From positions 1 through 63,497 of the forward strand of contig JACKEH010000021.1 in assembly GCA_020633125.1 (NCBI GenBank): DNA of 63,497 bases. The letters are read 5' to 3'. Position 1 is the stretch's first letter. Each line of letters begins with the position of its first letter. Positions 42,844-52,167 of this stretch are shown here, piece after piece. The notes under the pieces are model-generated. The model was given only the letters and a program-made list of their open reading frames with translations, was not told the DNA's origin and ran no database searches. The translations under genes and the position numbers were made by a program. Source of the stretch: Sandaracinus sp. GTDB lineage: Bacteria; Myxococcota_A; Polyangia; Polyangiales; Houyiibacteriaceae.

Positions 42844-45800
42844 ATGTCTCACGCCCCCGCGCGCACCGTCATGGCCCTCTTGGATCTGCTCGACGTCAGC
42901 GTCGGTCGCGACGGCGACGCGTTCGGCTTTCGACCTCCGGTCGAACGCGGCGCGCTGGGGGAGTTGGCGAAGCGCGCGCCCGACCACCGCGTGCCCGAGC
43001 TGCTCACGAGCTTGCTGCGGTGGCGCGACGGTCAACACGTGGACGCCCCTTCGCTGCACCCCACGCTCGATTGGCGTCTGCTCTCCGCGGAGGAGATCAC
43101 CTTCGATCGCGACGAGCTCACGCTCTTCTGGGATCGCACGCGCGAGGGCGCGGTCCGCGTGGCCGCCGATGGAACGATCGTCGAGCGCTTCGGCGAGCCC
43201 ACGCACGTGTCCGGTTGGCTCGAAGAAGTGCTCACGCACCGCGGCGTGAGCCTCGCGCGTCCACCTCGACCCGTGCGCCCGATCGGCGAGGTGCTCGAAG
43301 AGCTTCTCGGGCTCGTCCGCGAGTCGGCGTGTCTGCCGCTTCGACCGAGCGACGCGGCGGGTCTCGAACGGCTCGCGTCGCTCGGTGAGCTTCCGCTCGT
43401 GGTCCGCTCGTGGTTCGCGCTTCACGACGGACAAGAAGGAGAGGTCGGGCCCGACGAGCACGGCCGTGGGCTGCATCCGCGTCGCCGCGCCTACGCGTCG
43501 AGCGCATCGGTCGCCTACGACACGTGGCAGCGCCTTCGCGCCGCGCGTCTCGTGCCTCCGGCGACCCCGACCTGCCTGCCGCTCTTCGTCGGGGACGACG
43601 CGCGCGTGATGGCGGTCGAGACCGTCGGACCGCACGAAGGTGAGCTGCTCTGGCTCGAGCACGACGAAGGCACGTGGCGCGGGCAGCCGCTCGCGCTCTC
43701 CTTCGGCGAGTGGCTCGAAGAAGCCGTCGCTGCACGCCGCCACGACGCCGCGCGACCGGAGCTCGACGTACCTGACGACCACGACCCGACGCCGGCGCAA
43801 CGTCGGGTGATCGCGCTCGGCAGCGTGCTCTACGAGCGCGCCGGACAGCGGCACGATCTACTCGGCGGCGCCCGACGTGTGGTCGGTGCGGACGCGGCCT
43901 TCGCGAGCCACGCGCATTGGTGGGGTCGAAGCACGCCGGAAGGCATTCGACGTCTGCTCGCCGCCCTGTTGGGGAAGAGCCCCGACGAGCGCGACGACGC
44001 AGCGCTCGCATGGGATCTCGGTCGTGCGTCGGCGCTCGCGGGTCGCGCCTACGTGGCGGGGCTTCTCTGTGCCGAAGAAGCGTGGGCGTCTTGCGTGCAG
44101 GCGGCGCGTCTCGCCAAGGCACGCTTCGACGGTTGGGAGAGCTTCGGCATCGCGTACGCGACGCGTTACCGCGCTTGGTGCGAGGAGCGCGGCGTGACGG
44201 ACGAAGCCGAGCTCGCCGAGGTCGAGGTCGTGGTGGCCCGTCTGCTCGGACCCGGCGGCGCTTGGCGTGGCTCGGCGTGGGAGACGTCGATCGACGACGT
44301 GCCCGTGCCGGTGGAGCCTGCGGTGCGCGTGCGCGACGTGGGGCCCGACACGTGGCTCGCGGCGCTTCGCGAGGCGGAGCCGGGCGATCGACTTCGCCTC
44401 GCGCCGGGCACGTACACCACGCCGATCCGCGTGAGCACGAGCGTGGAGCTCTGCGCCGCGGCCCCGGGCGTGGTGATCGCCCCCGAAGGGCACGGTGCGG
44501 CGATCGTGGTGGCAGGGGCTTCGCTCTTCCTCGAAGGCATCGAGGTCCGCGCCGCCGGCGCATCACACGGCGGACCGGCGCACGGCGTCGTGGTGGAGTC
44601 GGGCTTCTTCTGCATGCGAGGTGGGGCGATCTCGGCGGAGCGCAACGCCCTCGAGGTCACGGCACGCGAGCACGCGTTGCTCGTCGGCGTGACGCTGCAC
44701 GCGCGACGAGGCATCGCCGCTCGGGTGGCTCCCCACGGCGAGCTCGGGCTCTCCGACGTGCGGATCACGAGCTCGGGGACCGGCGTCGAAGCGTTGGGTG
44801 TGGTCCGGATGGACGGCGGCGCGATCGTCGACAGCGAGACCCACGCGTGGCTGGTGCGTGGCGGCGAGCTCGTTGCGCACGAGGTCGTGGCGCGTGGCAC
44901 CGGGCTGACCACGGCGGCCGCGACGGACCGAGGCACGTTGCGCCTTCGCGGCTGCACGCTCGAAGACAACGCCGAAGTCGGCGCGCGCGTCGGCGAAGGC
45001 GCGACGGTGGAGCTCGTGGGGGTCACCTTTCGGCGCTCCGGTGGAGGGCACCTGCAAGTGCTCCACACGCACGAGACCGTCGTGCTCGATTGCGTCTTCG
45101 ACACGTGCGGCGCGTCGGCGATCGGGCTCTTCCCCGGCGAAGGCGCGCGTTTCGAAGGGTGCACGGTGGTCCGATCGGGCCTCGCGGCGGTCTTGGCCGA
45201 CGGCGCGACGGACGACTACCCGACGTGGACCGGCGGAAGCCTCGAAGGTCACGACGACGCGGGCGCCCTCTTCGTGACCGGCGGCGCGACGATGGAGGTC
45301 GAGGACGTGGCGCTACGCGCGGGCGCGGTGGTCGCCGTGGAGGTCTCGCACGGTGGGTCGCTCTGGCTTCGTCAGGCCACGGTGCACGACGCGGCCGCGG
45401 CGGCGTGGGTGCACCACGACGCGAAGCTGAGCTGGGAGGGAGGCGCGCTTCATTCGGGCGGCGGCAATGCGATTCTCGCCACCGAGGAGGGGCGCCTTCT
45501 CGTCGAGGGCGTCGAGGTTCGCGCGGCAGGCGTCGGGGTCGCGCTCGGTCGCGGCACCTTCGCTCGGGTGAAGGGCTGCCGATTCGTCGAGCCGGGGGCC
45601 CAGGCGGTGCTCTGCGACGGCGCGGTGGTGGCCGTGGAAGAGTGCACGATGGACTCGCCCGGAGAAGAAGCGGTGTACGTGACGAACGGGGGCGCCGCCC
45701 TGGTGCACGCGTGCACGGCGCGTGGGTGCGGTGATTTGGCCCTCCGGCTCGACGGGGCACGCGCTCTCGTTCACCGGTCCTCGTTGCTCGAGGGACGCAG

Positions 45801-46224
45801 CGCCGCGGTGGGTGCGTTCGGCGAGACGGCGCTGTGGTTGGTCGACACGCGCATTTCAGGGACCGCGTCGGCAGGCGCCGAGCTGGCGGACGACGCCGAC
45901 GCGTGGCTCTCGGGCGTCACGATCGAGGCACCGGGCGAGAACGCGGTCTTCGCGTACGACCGGGCGCGGGTTCGCATCGTCGGTGGCAAGCTCGTCGGCG
46001 GAAGCGAGAACGCGGTCGCGGTGGACGACGACGCCGAGGTGGTGCTCGAAGGCGTCGAGCTCGCGTCGGGCACGCTCGGAACGATCGGAGGGCCGAGGGC
46101 CGATCGGGTCACTTCGGTCGCCGAAGGCAGCAGCCCCGCGTGGCGTGTGGTGGCGGCCGGCGATCCGCGCTTCGAGGTGCTCGCGGCGATGTTCGCGGCG
46201 ATCGACGAGAACCACCGCGTTTGA
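42844..46224 (+). CDS. SMI1/KNR4-like + DUF1266-like + right-handed beta-helix protein
   Basis: A 1126-aa protein with an uncommon mix. Residues ~35-135 and ~150-298 look like two SMI1/KNR4 (SUKH)-type domains (LLTSLLRWRDGQ...THVSGWLEEVL; VVRSWFALHDGQEGE...SFGEWLEEAV). Residues ~318-450 resemble DUF1266 (RVIALGSVLYERAGQRHDLL, HWWGRSTPEGIRRLLAALL, AWDLGRASALAGRAYVAGLL). Residues ~500-1100 are a right-handed parallel beta-helix (pectate-lyase/NosD type) starting LAALREAEPGDRLRLAPGTYTTPI, with short coils repeating VEVRAAG and VALEGVE-like strands. There is no signal peptide or membrane helix. SUKH domains are known as immunity or toxin-recognition modules; the beta-helix may bind or modify a surface. 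No catalytic residue can be assigned. Start is ATG 42844; ATG 42871 is possible. Confidence 0.82.
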   Translation: MSHAPARTVMALLDLLDVSVGRDGDAFGFRPPVERGALGELAKRAPDHRVPELLTSLLRWRDGQHVDAPSLHPTLDWRLLSAEEITFDRDELTLFWDRTREGAVRVAADGTIVERFGEPTHVSGWLEEVLTHRGVSLARPPRPVRPIGEVLEELLGLVRESACLPLRPSDAAGLERLASLGELPLVVRSWFALHDGQEGEVGPDEHGRGLHPRRRAYASSASVAYDTWQRLRAARLVPPATPTCLPLFVGDDARVMAVETVGPHEGELLWLEHDEGTWRGQPLALSFGEWLEEAVAARRHDAARPELDVPDDHDPTPAQRRVIALGSVLYERAGQRHDLLGGARRVVGADAAFASHAHWWGRSTPEGIRRLLAALLGKSPDERDDAALAWDLGRASALAGRAYVAGLLCAEEAWASCVQAARLAKARFDGWESFGIAYATRYRAWCEERGVTDEAELAEVEVVVARLLGPGGAWRGSAWETSIDDVPVPVEPAVRVRDVGPDTWLAALREAEPGDRLRLAPGTYTTPIRVSTSVELCAAAPGVVIAPEGHGAAIVVAGASLFLEGIEVRAAGASHGGPAHGVVVESGFFCMRGGAISAERNALEVTAREHALLVGVTLHARRGIAARVAPHGELGLSDVRITSSGTGVEALGVVRMDGGAIVDSETHAWLVRGGELVAHEVVARGTGLTTAAATDRGTLRLRGCTLEDNAEVGARVGEGATVELVGVTFRRSGGGHLQVLHTHETVVLDCVFDTCGASAIGLFPGEGARFEGCTVVRSGLAAVLADGATDDYPTWTGGSLEGHDDAGALFVTGGATMEVEDVALRAGAVVAVEVSHGGSLWLRQATVHDAAAAAWVHHDAKLSWEGGALHSGGGNAILATEEGRLLVEGVEVRAAGVGVALGRGTFARVKGCRFVEPGAQAVLCDGAVVAVEECTMDSPGEEAVYVTNGGAALVHACTARGCGDLALRLDGARALVHRSSLLEGRSAAVGAFGETALWLVDTRISGTASAGAELADDADAWLSGVTIEAPGENAVFAYDRARVRIVGGKLVGGSENAVAVDDDAEVVLEGVELASGTLGTIGGPRADRVTSVAEGSSPAWRVVAAGDPRFEVLAAMFAAIDENHRV

Positions 46225-46500
46225 GCGCGCCCTCTCCCTGCAGGAGCCCCTCCGTGCGAGCGGTGACGCTCGTCGGAGGCGAGCGCGCCATGGCTCGAAA
46301 GAACGAGAAGAGTGGGAGTCCGGGTCCCGGAGGCTCGCTCGGAGCCGCCGAGGGCTTTCGCGGGCTCGTCGTGCTCGTGGTTGTGCGGGGGAGCCTCCGT
46401 ACGACCTCGCAAGGGGAAGACGTCCGACGTGTGTCGGTCGACCCGGGAAGACCCTCGGTTTGCGAGTGCAAACCCTGCTGTGATTTCAGGGAATGCCATT

Positions 46501-46520
46501 ACATGAAATCAATTTCATGT
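46501..46520. promoter_or_regulatory. AT-rich palindromic operator candidate
   Basis: ACATGAAATCAATTTCATGT is a dyad with two 9-bp arms around CA. It lies in the most AT-rich stretch of the window, 90 bases before a small exported protein and 820 before the RND operon. The remaining sequence from 46225 to 46609 holds no supported gene. Confidence 0.6.
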
Positions 46521-46609
46521 CCTGAAGATCCCCAATTTCGCGGTGCGAGGGTCCTCGTTGCTTGACGTCATTCGAGTGCGCGCCATGATCTCGGCGACCG
46601 TTGGGTTTC

Positions 46610-47095
46610 ATGGCTACCGTCGCCTACGCGCTGTTTGCATGGGTCTCGCTCTTCGGAGTCGGGCCGAGCCACGAGGCGGTGGACGCGTCGAATCCGTCGG
46701 TGGCGTCGAGTGATTCGGTCGCGCGGGCAAGCGCCACGCATGAGTCCTCGGACGAGTCCTCGCGCGAAGTCTCGAGCGCGCTCGCCCGCGGCGTCGACCC
46801 GTTCCACGTCGTGCGCTGCGTCGATCCGAACGCGATCGACGAAGACGACACCTGCGACCTGATCCCGACGGGCGCGACGGTTCACGCGTCCCACGAGTCC
46901 CGCGAGCAAGGCGAGGTCGAGACCAAGCCCGAGAGCGAGACCTTCGAATCCATCGAGTCGCTCGCGATTCTCCTCGCGCTCTTCGATCGCGCGTTCGAGA
47001 CCACCTCGCAGACGCGCCCGCCCGAGGCCGACACGCCGCGCCACCAGAGCGCCTTGGCGTCCGTCCGCCGTCCCCGCGGGCCTCCCGTCGTCTGA
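46610..47095 (+). CDS. Small exported Ser/Asp/Glu-rich protein
   Basis: A 161-aa protein: N-terminal signal or anchor (MATVAYALFAWVSLFGVG), then a long low-complexity Ser/Glu/Asp region with one Cys pair (VRCVDPNAIDEDDTCDLIP), a short helix (SLAILLALFDRAFE) and a basic Arg/Pro tail. Codon bias fits a real gene. It sits between the AT-rich palindrome and the RND pump gene on the same strand. A role as accessory protein of the pump is only positional inference. Confidence 0.55.
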   Translation: MATVAYALFAWVSLFGVGPSHEAVDASNPSVASSDSVARASATHESSDESSREVSSALARGVDPFHVVRCVDPNAIDEDDTCDLIPTGATVHASHESREQGEVETKPESETFESIESLAILLALFDRAFETTSQTRPPEADTPRHQSALASVRRPRGPPVV

Positions 47096-47341
47096 TTCCG
47101 CGACCGTTCTCGTCGCGGACCGCTCGTCCTCGTCGCTTCACGCGATCGTGACGACCTGATCCGCGCTCGCCTGACCGTCCCGGCGCTTCCTCGCGCCGAC
47201 GGCGCGATGCACCTGCATCGTCGAGGCCTCGAACGCTCGACCGTGACCCGCGTCCCCGAGACGCGTCACGGCTCCCTCGCGTCCGCACGAGTCGACCCGC
47301 CATCGCGCGGTCCCTGCGGATCTCCGTCCCTCGGATTCTCG

Positions 47342-50300
47342 ATGTTCCAGAAACTCATTCATCGTCCGGTGCTCGCGATCGTCATCTCGATCGTCATCGT
47401 CTTCGTCGGCATCCTCGCCATTCAGAGCCGACCCATCTCGCAGTTCCCTTCGATCGCGCCGCCCGTCGTCGCGGTCACGCTCTCGTACCCCGGCGCCAGC
47501 GCGCAGGTCCTCGTCGAGTCGGCGCTCATCCCGATCGAACGCTCGATCAACGGCGTGCCGGGCATGCGCTACATCGCGTCCGACGCGACGAGCGCCGGCG
47601 AAGCGACCATTCAGGTCATCTTCGAGCCAGGCACCGACCCGAACATCGCCGTCGTCAACGTGAAGAACCGCGTGGACCAGGTGATGAGCCTGCTCCCGGA
47701 GCTCGTTCGGCTCGAAGGCATCGTCGTCATGCCGGTTCAGCCGAGCATGTTGATGTACGTCAACCTCTACAGCACCGACGAGAACGCGACCGAGACCTTC
47801 CTCTACAACTTCGCGAACGTTCACCTCATCGCCGAGCTGCAGCGCATCCCCGGCATCGGCCGCGTGACGATCCTCGGCAACCGTCAGTACGCGATGCGCG
47901 TCTGGCTCAAGCCCGATCGCATGCGCGCGTACGGCGTCTCCACCGACGAGGTGATGGAGGCCATCGGTGAGCAGAGCATCATCGGTCGACCTGGACGAAC
48001 CGGTCAGGCGTCCGGGCGCACCGCGCAGTCGATCGAGTACGTGCTCACCTACCAGGGTCGGTACTCCGAGCCGGACCAATACGCCGACATCATCGTTCGC
48101 GCGACGCCGGAAGGAGAGCTCCTCCGCCTTCGCGACATCGCGGACGTCGAGCTCGGCTCCGAGTTCCAGAGCATCTACTCGAACCTCGACGGCCACCCCT
48201 CGGCCGCGATCGTCCTCAAGCAGAACGCGGGCAGCAACGCGAGCGAGGTGATCGAGCAGGTGAAGCAGCGCCTGGAAGAGCTCCAGGAGTCGACCTTCCC
48301 GCCGAGCATGCACTACTCGATCAACTACGACGTCTCGAAGTTCCTCGACGCCTCGATCGAGCAGGTGCTTCACACGCTCGGCGAAGCCTTCGTGCTCGTC
48401 GCGCTCGTCGTCTTCCTCTTCCTCGGCGACTGGCGCTCGACGCTCATCCCGACGCTCGCGGTGCCCGTCTCGCTCGTCGGTGCGTTCGTCTTCATGCAGG
48501 CCTTCGGCCTGACCATCAACCTCATCACGCTCTTCGCGTTGGTGCTCGCGATCGGAATCGTCGTCGACGACGCCATCGTCGTCGTCGAAGCGGTGCACGT
48601 GAAGATGGCGGAGGAGCATTGCGGCCCCTACCGCGCCGTGAAGCTCGTGCTCGGTGAGATCAGCGGCGCGATCATCGCGATCACGCTCTTGATGGCCGCC
48701 GTCTTCGTGCCGGTCGCCTTCATGACGGGGCCGGTCGGTGTCTTCTACCGGCAGTTCTCGATCACGATGGCGTCGTCGATTCTGCTCTCCGGCATCGTCG
48801 CGCTGACGCTCACGCCGGTGCTCTGCGCGATGATCCTCAAGCCTCACGAGGCGGGGCACGCGAAGAAGAAGGGGCCGCTCGGTCGCTTCCTCGACGGGTT
48901 CAACCGAAAGTTCGACGCCGGCACGCTTCGCTACGTCGCCTTCCTCCGCCACATCGTCACGCGCCGCACGCTGACCTTCGGCATCGTCGGGCTCTTCGCC
49001 CTCGGCATCTTCGGCGTGAACCAGACGCTCCCCGCGGGCTTCATCCCGACCGAGGACCAGGGGCAGATCTACGCGATCGTGCAGACCCCGCCCGGCACCA
49101 CGCTCGAGCGGACGAACGAAGTCATCGAGGAGCTTCAGGGCATCGCGCGCGAGGTCGAAGGCGTGGAGTCCGTGTCCGCGCTCGCCGGCTACGAGATCCT
49201 CACGGAAGGCCGCGGCTCGAACGCGGGCACCTGCCTCATCAACCTCCGCCCCTGGAGCGAGCGCACGAAGTCGGTGCACGAGGTCATCGAAGAGCTCGAA
49301 GAACGCACCCACGACATCGGAGCGGTCATCGAATACTTCGAGCCGCCTTCGGTGCCCGGCTACGGCGCCGCCGACGGCTTCGCGGTGCGACTTCTCGATC
49401 TCGGCGAGGAGACCGACTACGAGGAGTTCGACCGCATCAACCGGGAGCTCATGGACCACCTCCACGAGCGCCCCGAGCTGACCGGTCTCTTCACCTTCTT
49501 CGCCGCGAACTACCCGCAGTACGAGCTCGTCATCGACAACGAGCGGGCGATGCAGAAGGGCGTGTCGATCTCCGACGCGCTCGAGAACCTCGACATCCTC
49601 GTCGGCTCCACCTACGAGCAGGGCTTCATCCGCTTCGGACGTTTCTTCAAGGTCTACGTCCAATCGGACCCGGAGTTCCGCCGCATGCCGTCGGACATTC
49701 TCGACCTCTTCGTCGAGAACGACCACGGCGAGATGGTTCCGTACTCGGCGTTCATGACCATGCGCGAGACGCACGGTCCGAACGAGCTCACGCGCTACAA
49801 CCTCTACACGTCGTCGGCGATTCGTGGCCGCCCCGCGCCGGGCTACACGAGCGGCGACGCGATCGCCGCGATTCGCGAGGTGGCGGGCGAGACGCTGCCG
49901 CGCGGCTACGACATCGCGTGGGAAGGCCTCTCGTACGACGAGGCGCAACGAGGCAACGAAGCGATTCTCATCTTCCTCGTCGTCGTCGCGTTCGTCTACC
50001 TCGTGCTCGCGGCGCAATACGAGAGCTTCATCCTGCCCTTCGCGGTGATCTTCTCGCTGCCGGCCGGTGTCTTCGGCGCGTTTCTGCTCTTGAGAGGGTT
50101 GGGTCTCGCCAACGACATCTACGCGCAAGTCGGCTTGGTCATGCTCGTCGGTTTGTTGGGCAAGAACGCCGTGCTCATCGTCGAGTTCGCGGTTCAGGCC
50201 CAACAGAAGGGCATGAGCGTGCGCGACGCGGCGCTCGAAGGCGCGAAGGCGCGCTTCCGACCCATCCTGATGACCTCCTTCGCGTTCATCGCGGGTCTGA

Positions 50301-50695
50301 TCCCGCTCGTGCGCGCGTCGGGTCCCGGCGCGGTCGGCAACCACACCATCGGCGCCTCGGCGCTCGGCGGCATGCTCTTCGGCACGATCTTCGGCGTCGT
50401 CGTGATCCCGGGGCTCTACTACGTCTTCGGCAAGCTCGCCGAAGGCAAGAGCCTCATCCGCGACGAAGACTTTCGGCCGCTCTCGGAGCCCGATTCGGAC
50501 GAGCGGCTCGTGGAGCCGGACGACGACGACGCCGAGCCCGGGGGCGACGACGCGCCCGACGCGGAGGTCGCCGAGGTGGCAGAGAGCACCGAGGCCGCCG
50601 AGGTGGTTCCGGACGACGACTCCGGTGCGAAGCGTAGGCCGTCCGCCGAGCCGGACGCCGGCGACGACCACGGCGAGACGGGGACGGAGGGTTGA
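47342..50695 (+). CDS. RND efflux pump inner-membrane transporter (HAE1/AcrB-like)
   Basis: A 1117-aa proton-driven exporter. Twelve membrane helices and two large periplasmic loops are visible. It opens FIHRPVLAIVISIVIVFVGILA-like, with SISQFPSIAPPVVAVTLSYPGASAQ and the double-Asp proton relay in LAIGIVVDDAIVVVEAVH. The second half has VYLVLAAQYESFILPFAVIFSLPAGVFGAF and GLLGKNAVLIVEFA. After the last helix is an acidic tail of about 80 residues (EPDDDDAEPGGDDAPDAEVAEV), unusual for the family. Start is ATG 47342. It is first in the order pump-outer membrane factor-adaptor. Substrates unknown. Confidence 0.95.
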   Translation: MFQKLIHRPVLAIVISIVIVFVGILAIQSRPISQFPSIAPPVVAVTLSYPGASAQVLVESALIPIERSINGVPGMRYIASDATSAGEATIQVIFEPGTDPNIAVVNVKNRVDQVMSLLPELVRLEGIVVMPVQPSMLMYVNLYSTDENATETFLYNFANVHLIAELQRIPGIGRVTILGNRQYAMRVWLKPDRMRAYGVSTDEVMEAIGEQSIIGRPGRTGQASGRTAQSIEYVLTYQGRYSEPDQYADIIVRATPEGELLRLRDIADVELGSEFQSIYSNLDGHPSAAIVLKQNAGSNASEVIEQVKQRLEELQESTFPPSMHYSINYDVSKFLDASIEQVLHTLGEAFVLVALVVFLFLGDWRSTLIPTLAVPVSLVGAFVFMQAFGLTINLITLFALVLAIGIVVDDAIVVVEAVHVKMAEEHCGPYRAVKLVLGEISGAIIAITLLMAAVFVPVAFMTGPVGVFYRQFSITMASSILLSGIVALTLTPVLCAMILKPHEAGHAKKKGPLGRFLDGFNRKFDAGTLRYVAFLRHIVTRRTLTFGIVGLFALGIFGVNQTLPAGFIPTEDQGQIYAIVQTPPGTTLERTNEVIEELQGIAREVEGVESVSALAGYEILTEGRGSNAGTCLINLRPWSERTKSVHEVIEELEERTHDIGAVIEYFEPPSVPGYGAADGFAVRLLDLGEETDYEEFDRINRELMDHLHERPELTGLFTFFAANYPQYELVIDNERAMQKGVSISDALENLDILVGSTYEQGFIRFGRFFKVYVQSDPEFRRMPSDILDLFVENDHGEMVPYSAFMTMRETHGPNELTRYNLYTSSAIRGRPAPGYTSGDAIAAIREVAGETLPRGYDIAWEGLSYDEAQRGNEAILIFLVVVAFVYLVLAAQYESFILPFAVIFSLPAGVFGAFLLLRGLGLANDIYAQVGLVMLVGLLGKNAVLIVEFAVQAQQKGMSVRDAALEGAKARFRPILMTSFAFIAGLIPLVRASGPGAVGNHTIGASALGGMLFGTIFGVVVIPGLYYVFGKLAEGKSLIRDEDFRPLSEPDSDERLVEPDDDDAEPGGDDAPDAEVAEVAESTEAAEVVPDDDSGAKRRPSAEPDAGDDHGETGTEG

Positions 50696-50697
50696 TC

Positions 50698-52167
50698 ATG
50701 ACCCGCTCGAGCACGCTCCCGATTCTCGTCGCGCTCGTGGCCAGCACGTCGGCCTGCATTCCGACGCCGCCGGTCACGCCGCGTGAAGCGAACACCGAAA
50801 CCCCCGCGACCTTCGGAGGCGAGAGCCTCGAAGGCGAAGGGTCCGCGCCGAGCTCGGCCGAGGTCGATTGGCATTCGGTCTTCGCGGATCCGCACCTCGT
50901 CGCGCTCGTCGACGAAGCCCTGGAGCACAACCAGGAGCTCAACATCGCGGTGCAGGAGATGATCATCGCCAACGCGGAGGTCATGGCCCGCCGCGGCGAG
51001 ATCTTCCCGAGCCTCTCGGCCGGAGCGCACGCGGGCATCGAGCGTGTCGGTCTGCACACGAGCCAAGGGCAGAGCGACGAGACCTCGGACGTGCGCCGCG
51101 ACCTGCCGGCGTTCCAGCTCGGCCTCTACGCCTCGTGGGAGGTCGACATCTGGGGGCGCCTTCGCAACTCCGCGAAGGCCGCGACCTTGCGCTACTTCGC
51201 GAGCGCCGAAGGGCGGAACTTCGTCGTCACGCAGATCGTCGCGGAGATCGCGCGGCTCTACTACGAGTTGCTCGCGCTCGACCGGCAGCTCGCGATCCTC
51301 GACGACAACATCCAGCTTCAGCAGGACTCGCTGGAGATGATGCGTCTGCAGCTTCAAGCGGCGCGCGTCACCATGCTCGCGGTCACGCGGTTCGAAGGTC
51401 AGCTTCGGTCGTTCGAGAGCCGGCGCTTCGAGATCGCGCAGCGCATCGTCGAGACGGAGAACCAGATCAACTTCCTCGTGGGTCGCTTCCCGCAGCCCGT
51501 GGCGCGAACCGACGCCGACTTCTTCTCCCTCGAGCCGCCGGTGCTGAGCGCCGGCGTACCGGCGAGCTTGCTCGAGAACCGACCCGACGTTCGGCAGGCG
51601 GAGCTCCAGCTCGCGGCGTCGCAGCTCGACGTGCGCGCCGCACGCGCGCGCTTCTACCCCTCGCTCTCGATCGAAGCGGGCGGCGGCGTGCAGTCCTTCG
51701 ACATCACCAAGATCTTCTCGCCAGCGTCGCTCTTCTACGGCGTCCTCGGCGGGCTGACGGCGCCGCTCCTCAACCGGAGCGGCATCACCGCGGAGTACTT
51801 CGCGCGCAACTCGGAGCAGCAAGCCGCGGTTCTGAAGTACGAGCGCGCGATCCTCTCGGCGTTCGTCGACGTGAACAGCGGCCTCAACCGAGTGCGAAAC
51901 CTCGGTCGGGCCTACGAGATTCGCGTCCAACAAGTTCAACGACTCGAAGAGTCCGTCGACCTGTCGACGCAGCTCTTCAACGCAGCGCGCGCCGACTACC
52001 TCGAGGTGTTGACGACGCGGCGCGACTACCTGGAGGCACAGATGGAATTGGTCGAGACGAAACAGCGACAACTGGCGGCGACGGTGACGCTCTACCAGGC
52101 CCTCGGTGGAGGCTGGCGTCGCGAAGAACGAGCCGAAGACCCCGAACCGATGGGAGCACAGCCGTGA
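50698..52167 (+). CDS. Outer-membrane efflux factor (NodT/OprM-like lipoprotein)
   Basis: TolC-family channel of 489 aa with lipobox STSAC (C20). The two OEP repeats are long amphipathic helices: VDEALEHNQELNIAVQEMIIANAEVMARRGEIFPSL in the first half and LLENRPDVRQAELQLAASQLDVRAARARFYPSLSIE in the second. ATG at 50698 starts 2 bases after the pump stop. The adaptor gene starts inside its stop (GTGA). It completes a tripartite pump. Confidence 0.94.
   Translation: MTRSSTLPILVALVASTSACIPTPPVTPREANTETPATFGGESLEGEGSAPSSAEVDWHSVFADPHLVALVDEALEHNQELNIAVQEMIIANAEVMARRGEIFPSLSAGAHAGIERVGLHTSQGQSDETSDVRRDLPAFQLGLYASWEVDIWGRLRNSAKAATLRYFASAEGRNFVVTQIVAEIARLYYELLALDRQLAILDDNIQLQQDSLEMMRLQLQAARVTMLAVTRFEGQLRSFESRRFEIAQRIVETENQINFLVGRFPQPVARTDADFFSLEPPVLSAGVPASLLENRPDVRQAELQLAASQLDVRAARARFYPSLSIEAGGGVQSFDITKIFSPASLFYGVLGGLTAPLLNRSGITAEYFARNSEQQAAVLKYERAILSAFVDVNSGLNRVRNLGRAYEIRVQQVQRLEESVDLSTQLFNAARADYLEVLTTRRDYLEAQMELVETKQRQLAATVTLYQALGGGWRREERAEDPEPMGAQP

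Noticed and set aside
46290..46565. Small plus-strand frame before the AT-rich palindrome
   Set aside because: Composition unlike a protein, no ribosome site, and it runs through the operator candidate.
47138..50671. 1177-residue minus-strand frame opposite the RND pump gene
   Set aside because: Made of His/Asp/Arg/Val-rich antisense sequence; the pump gene explains the region fully.
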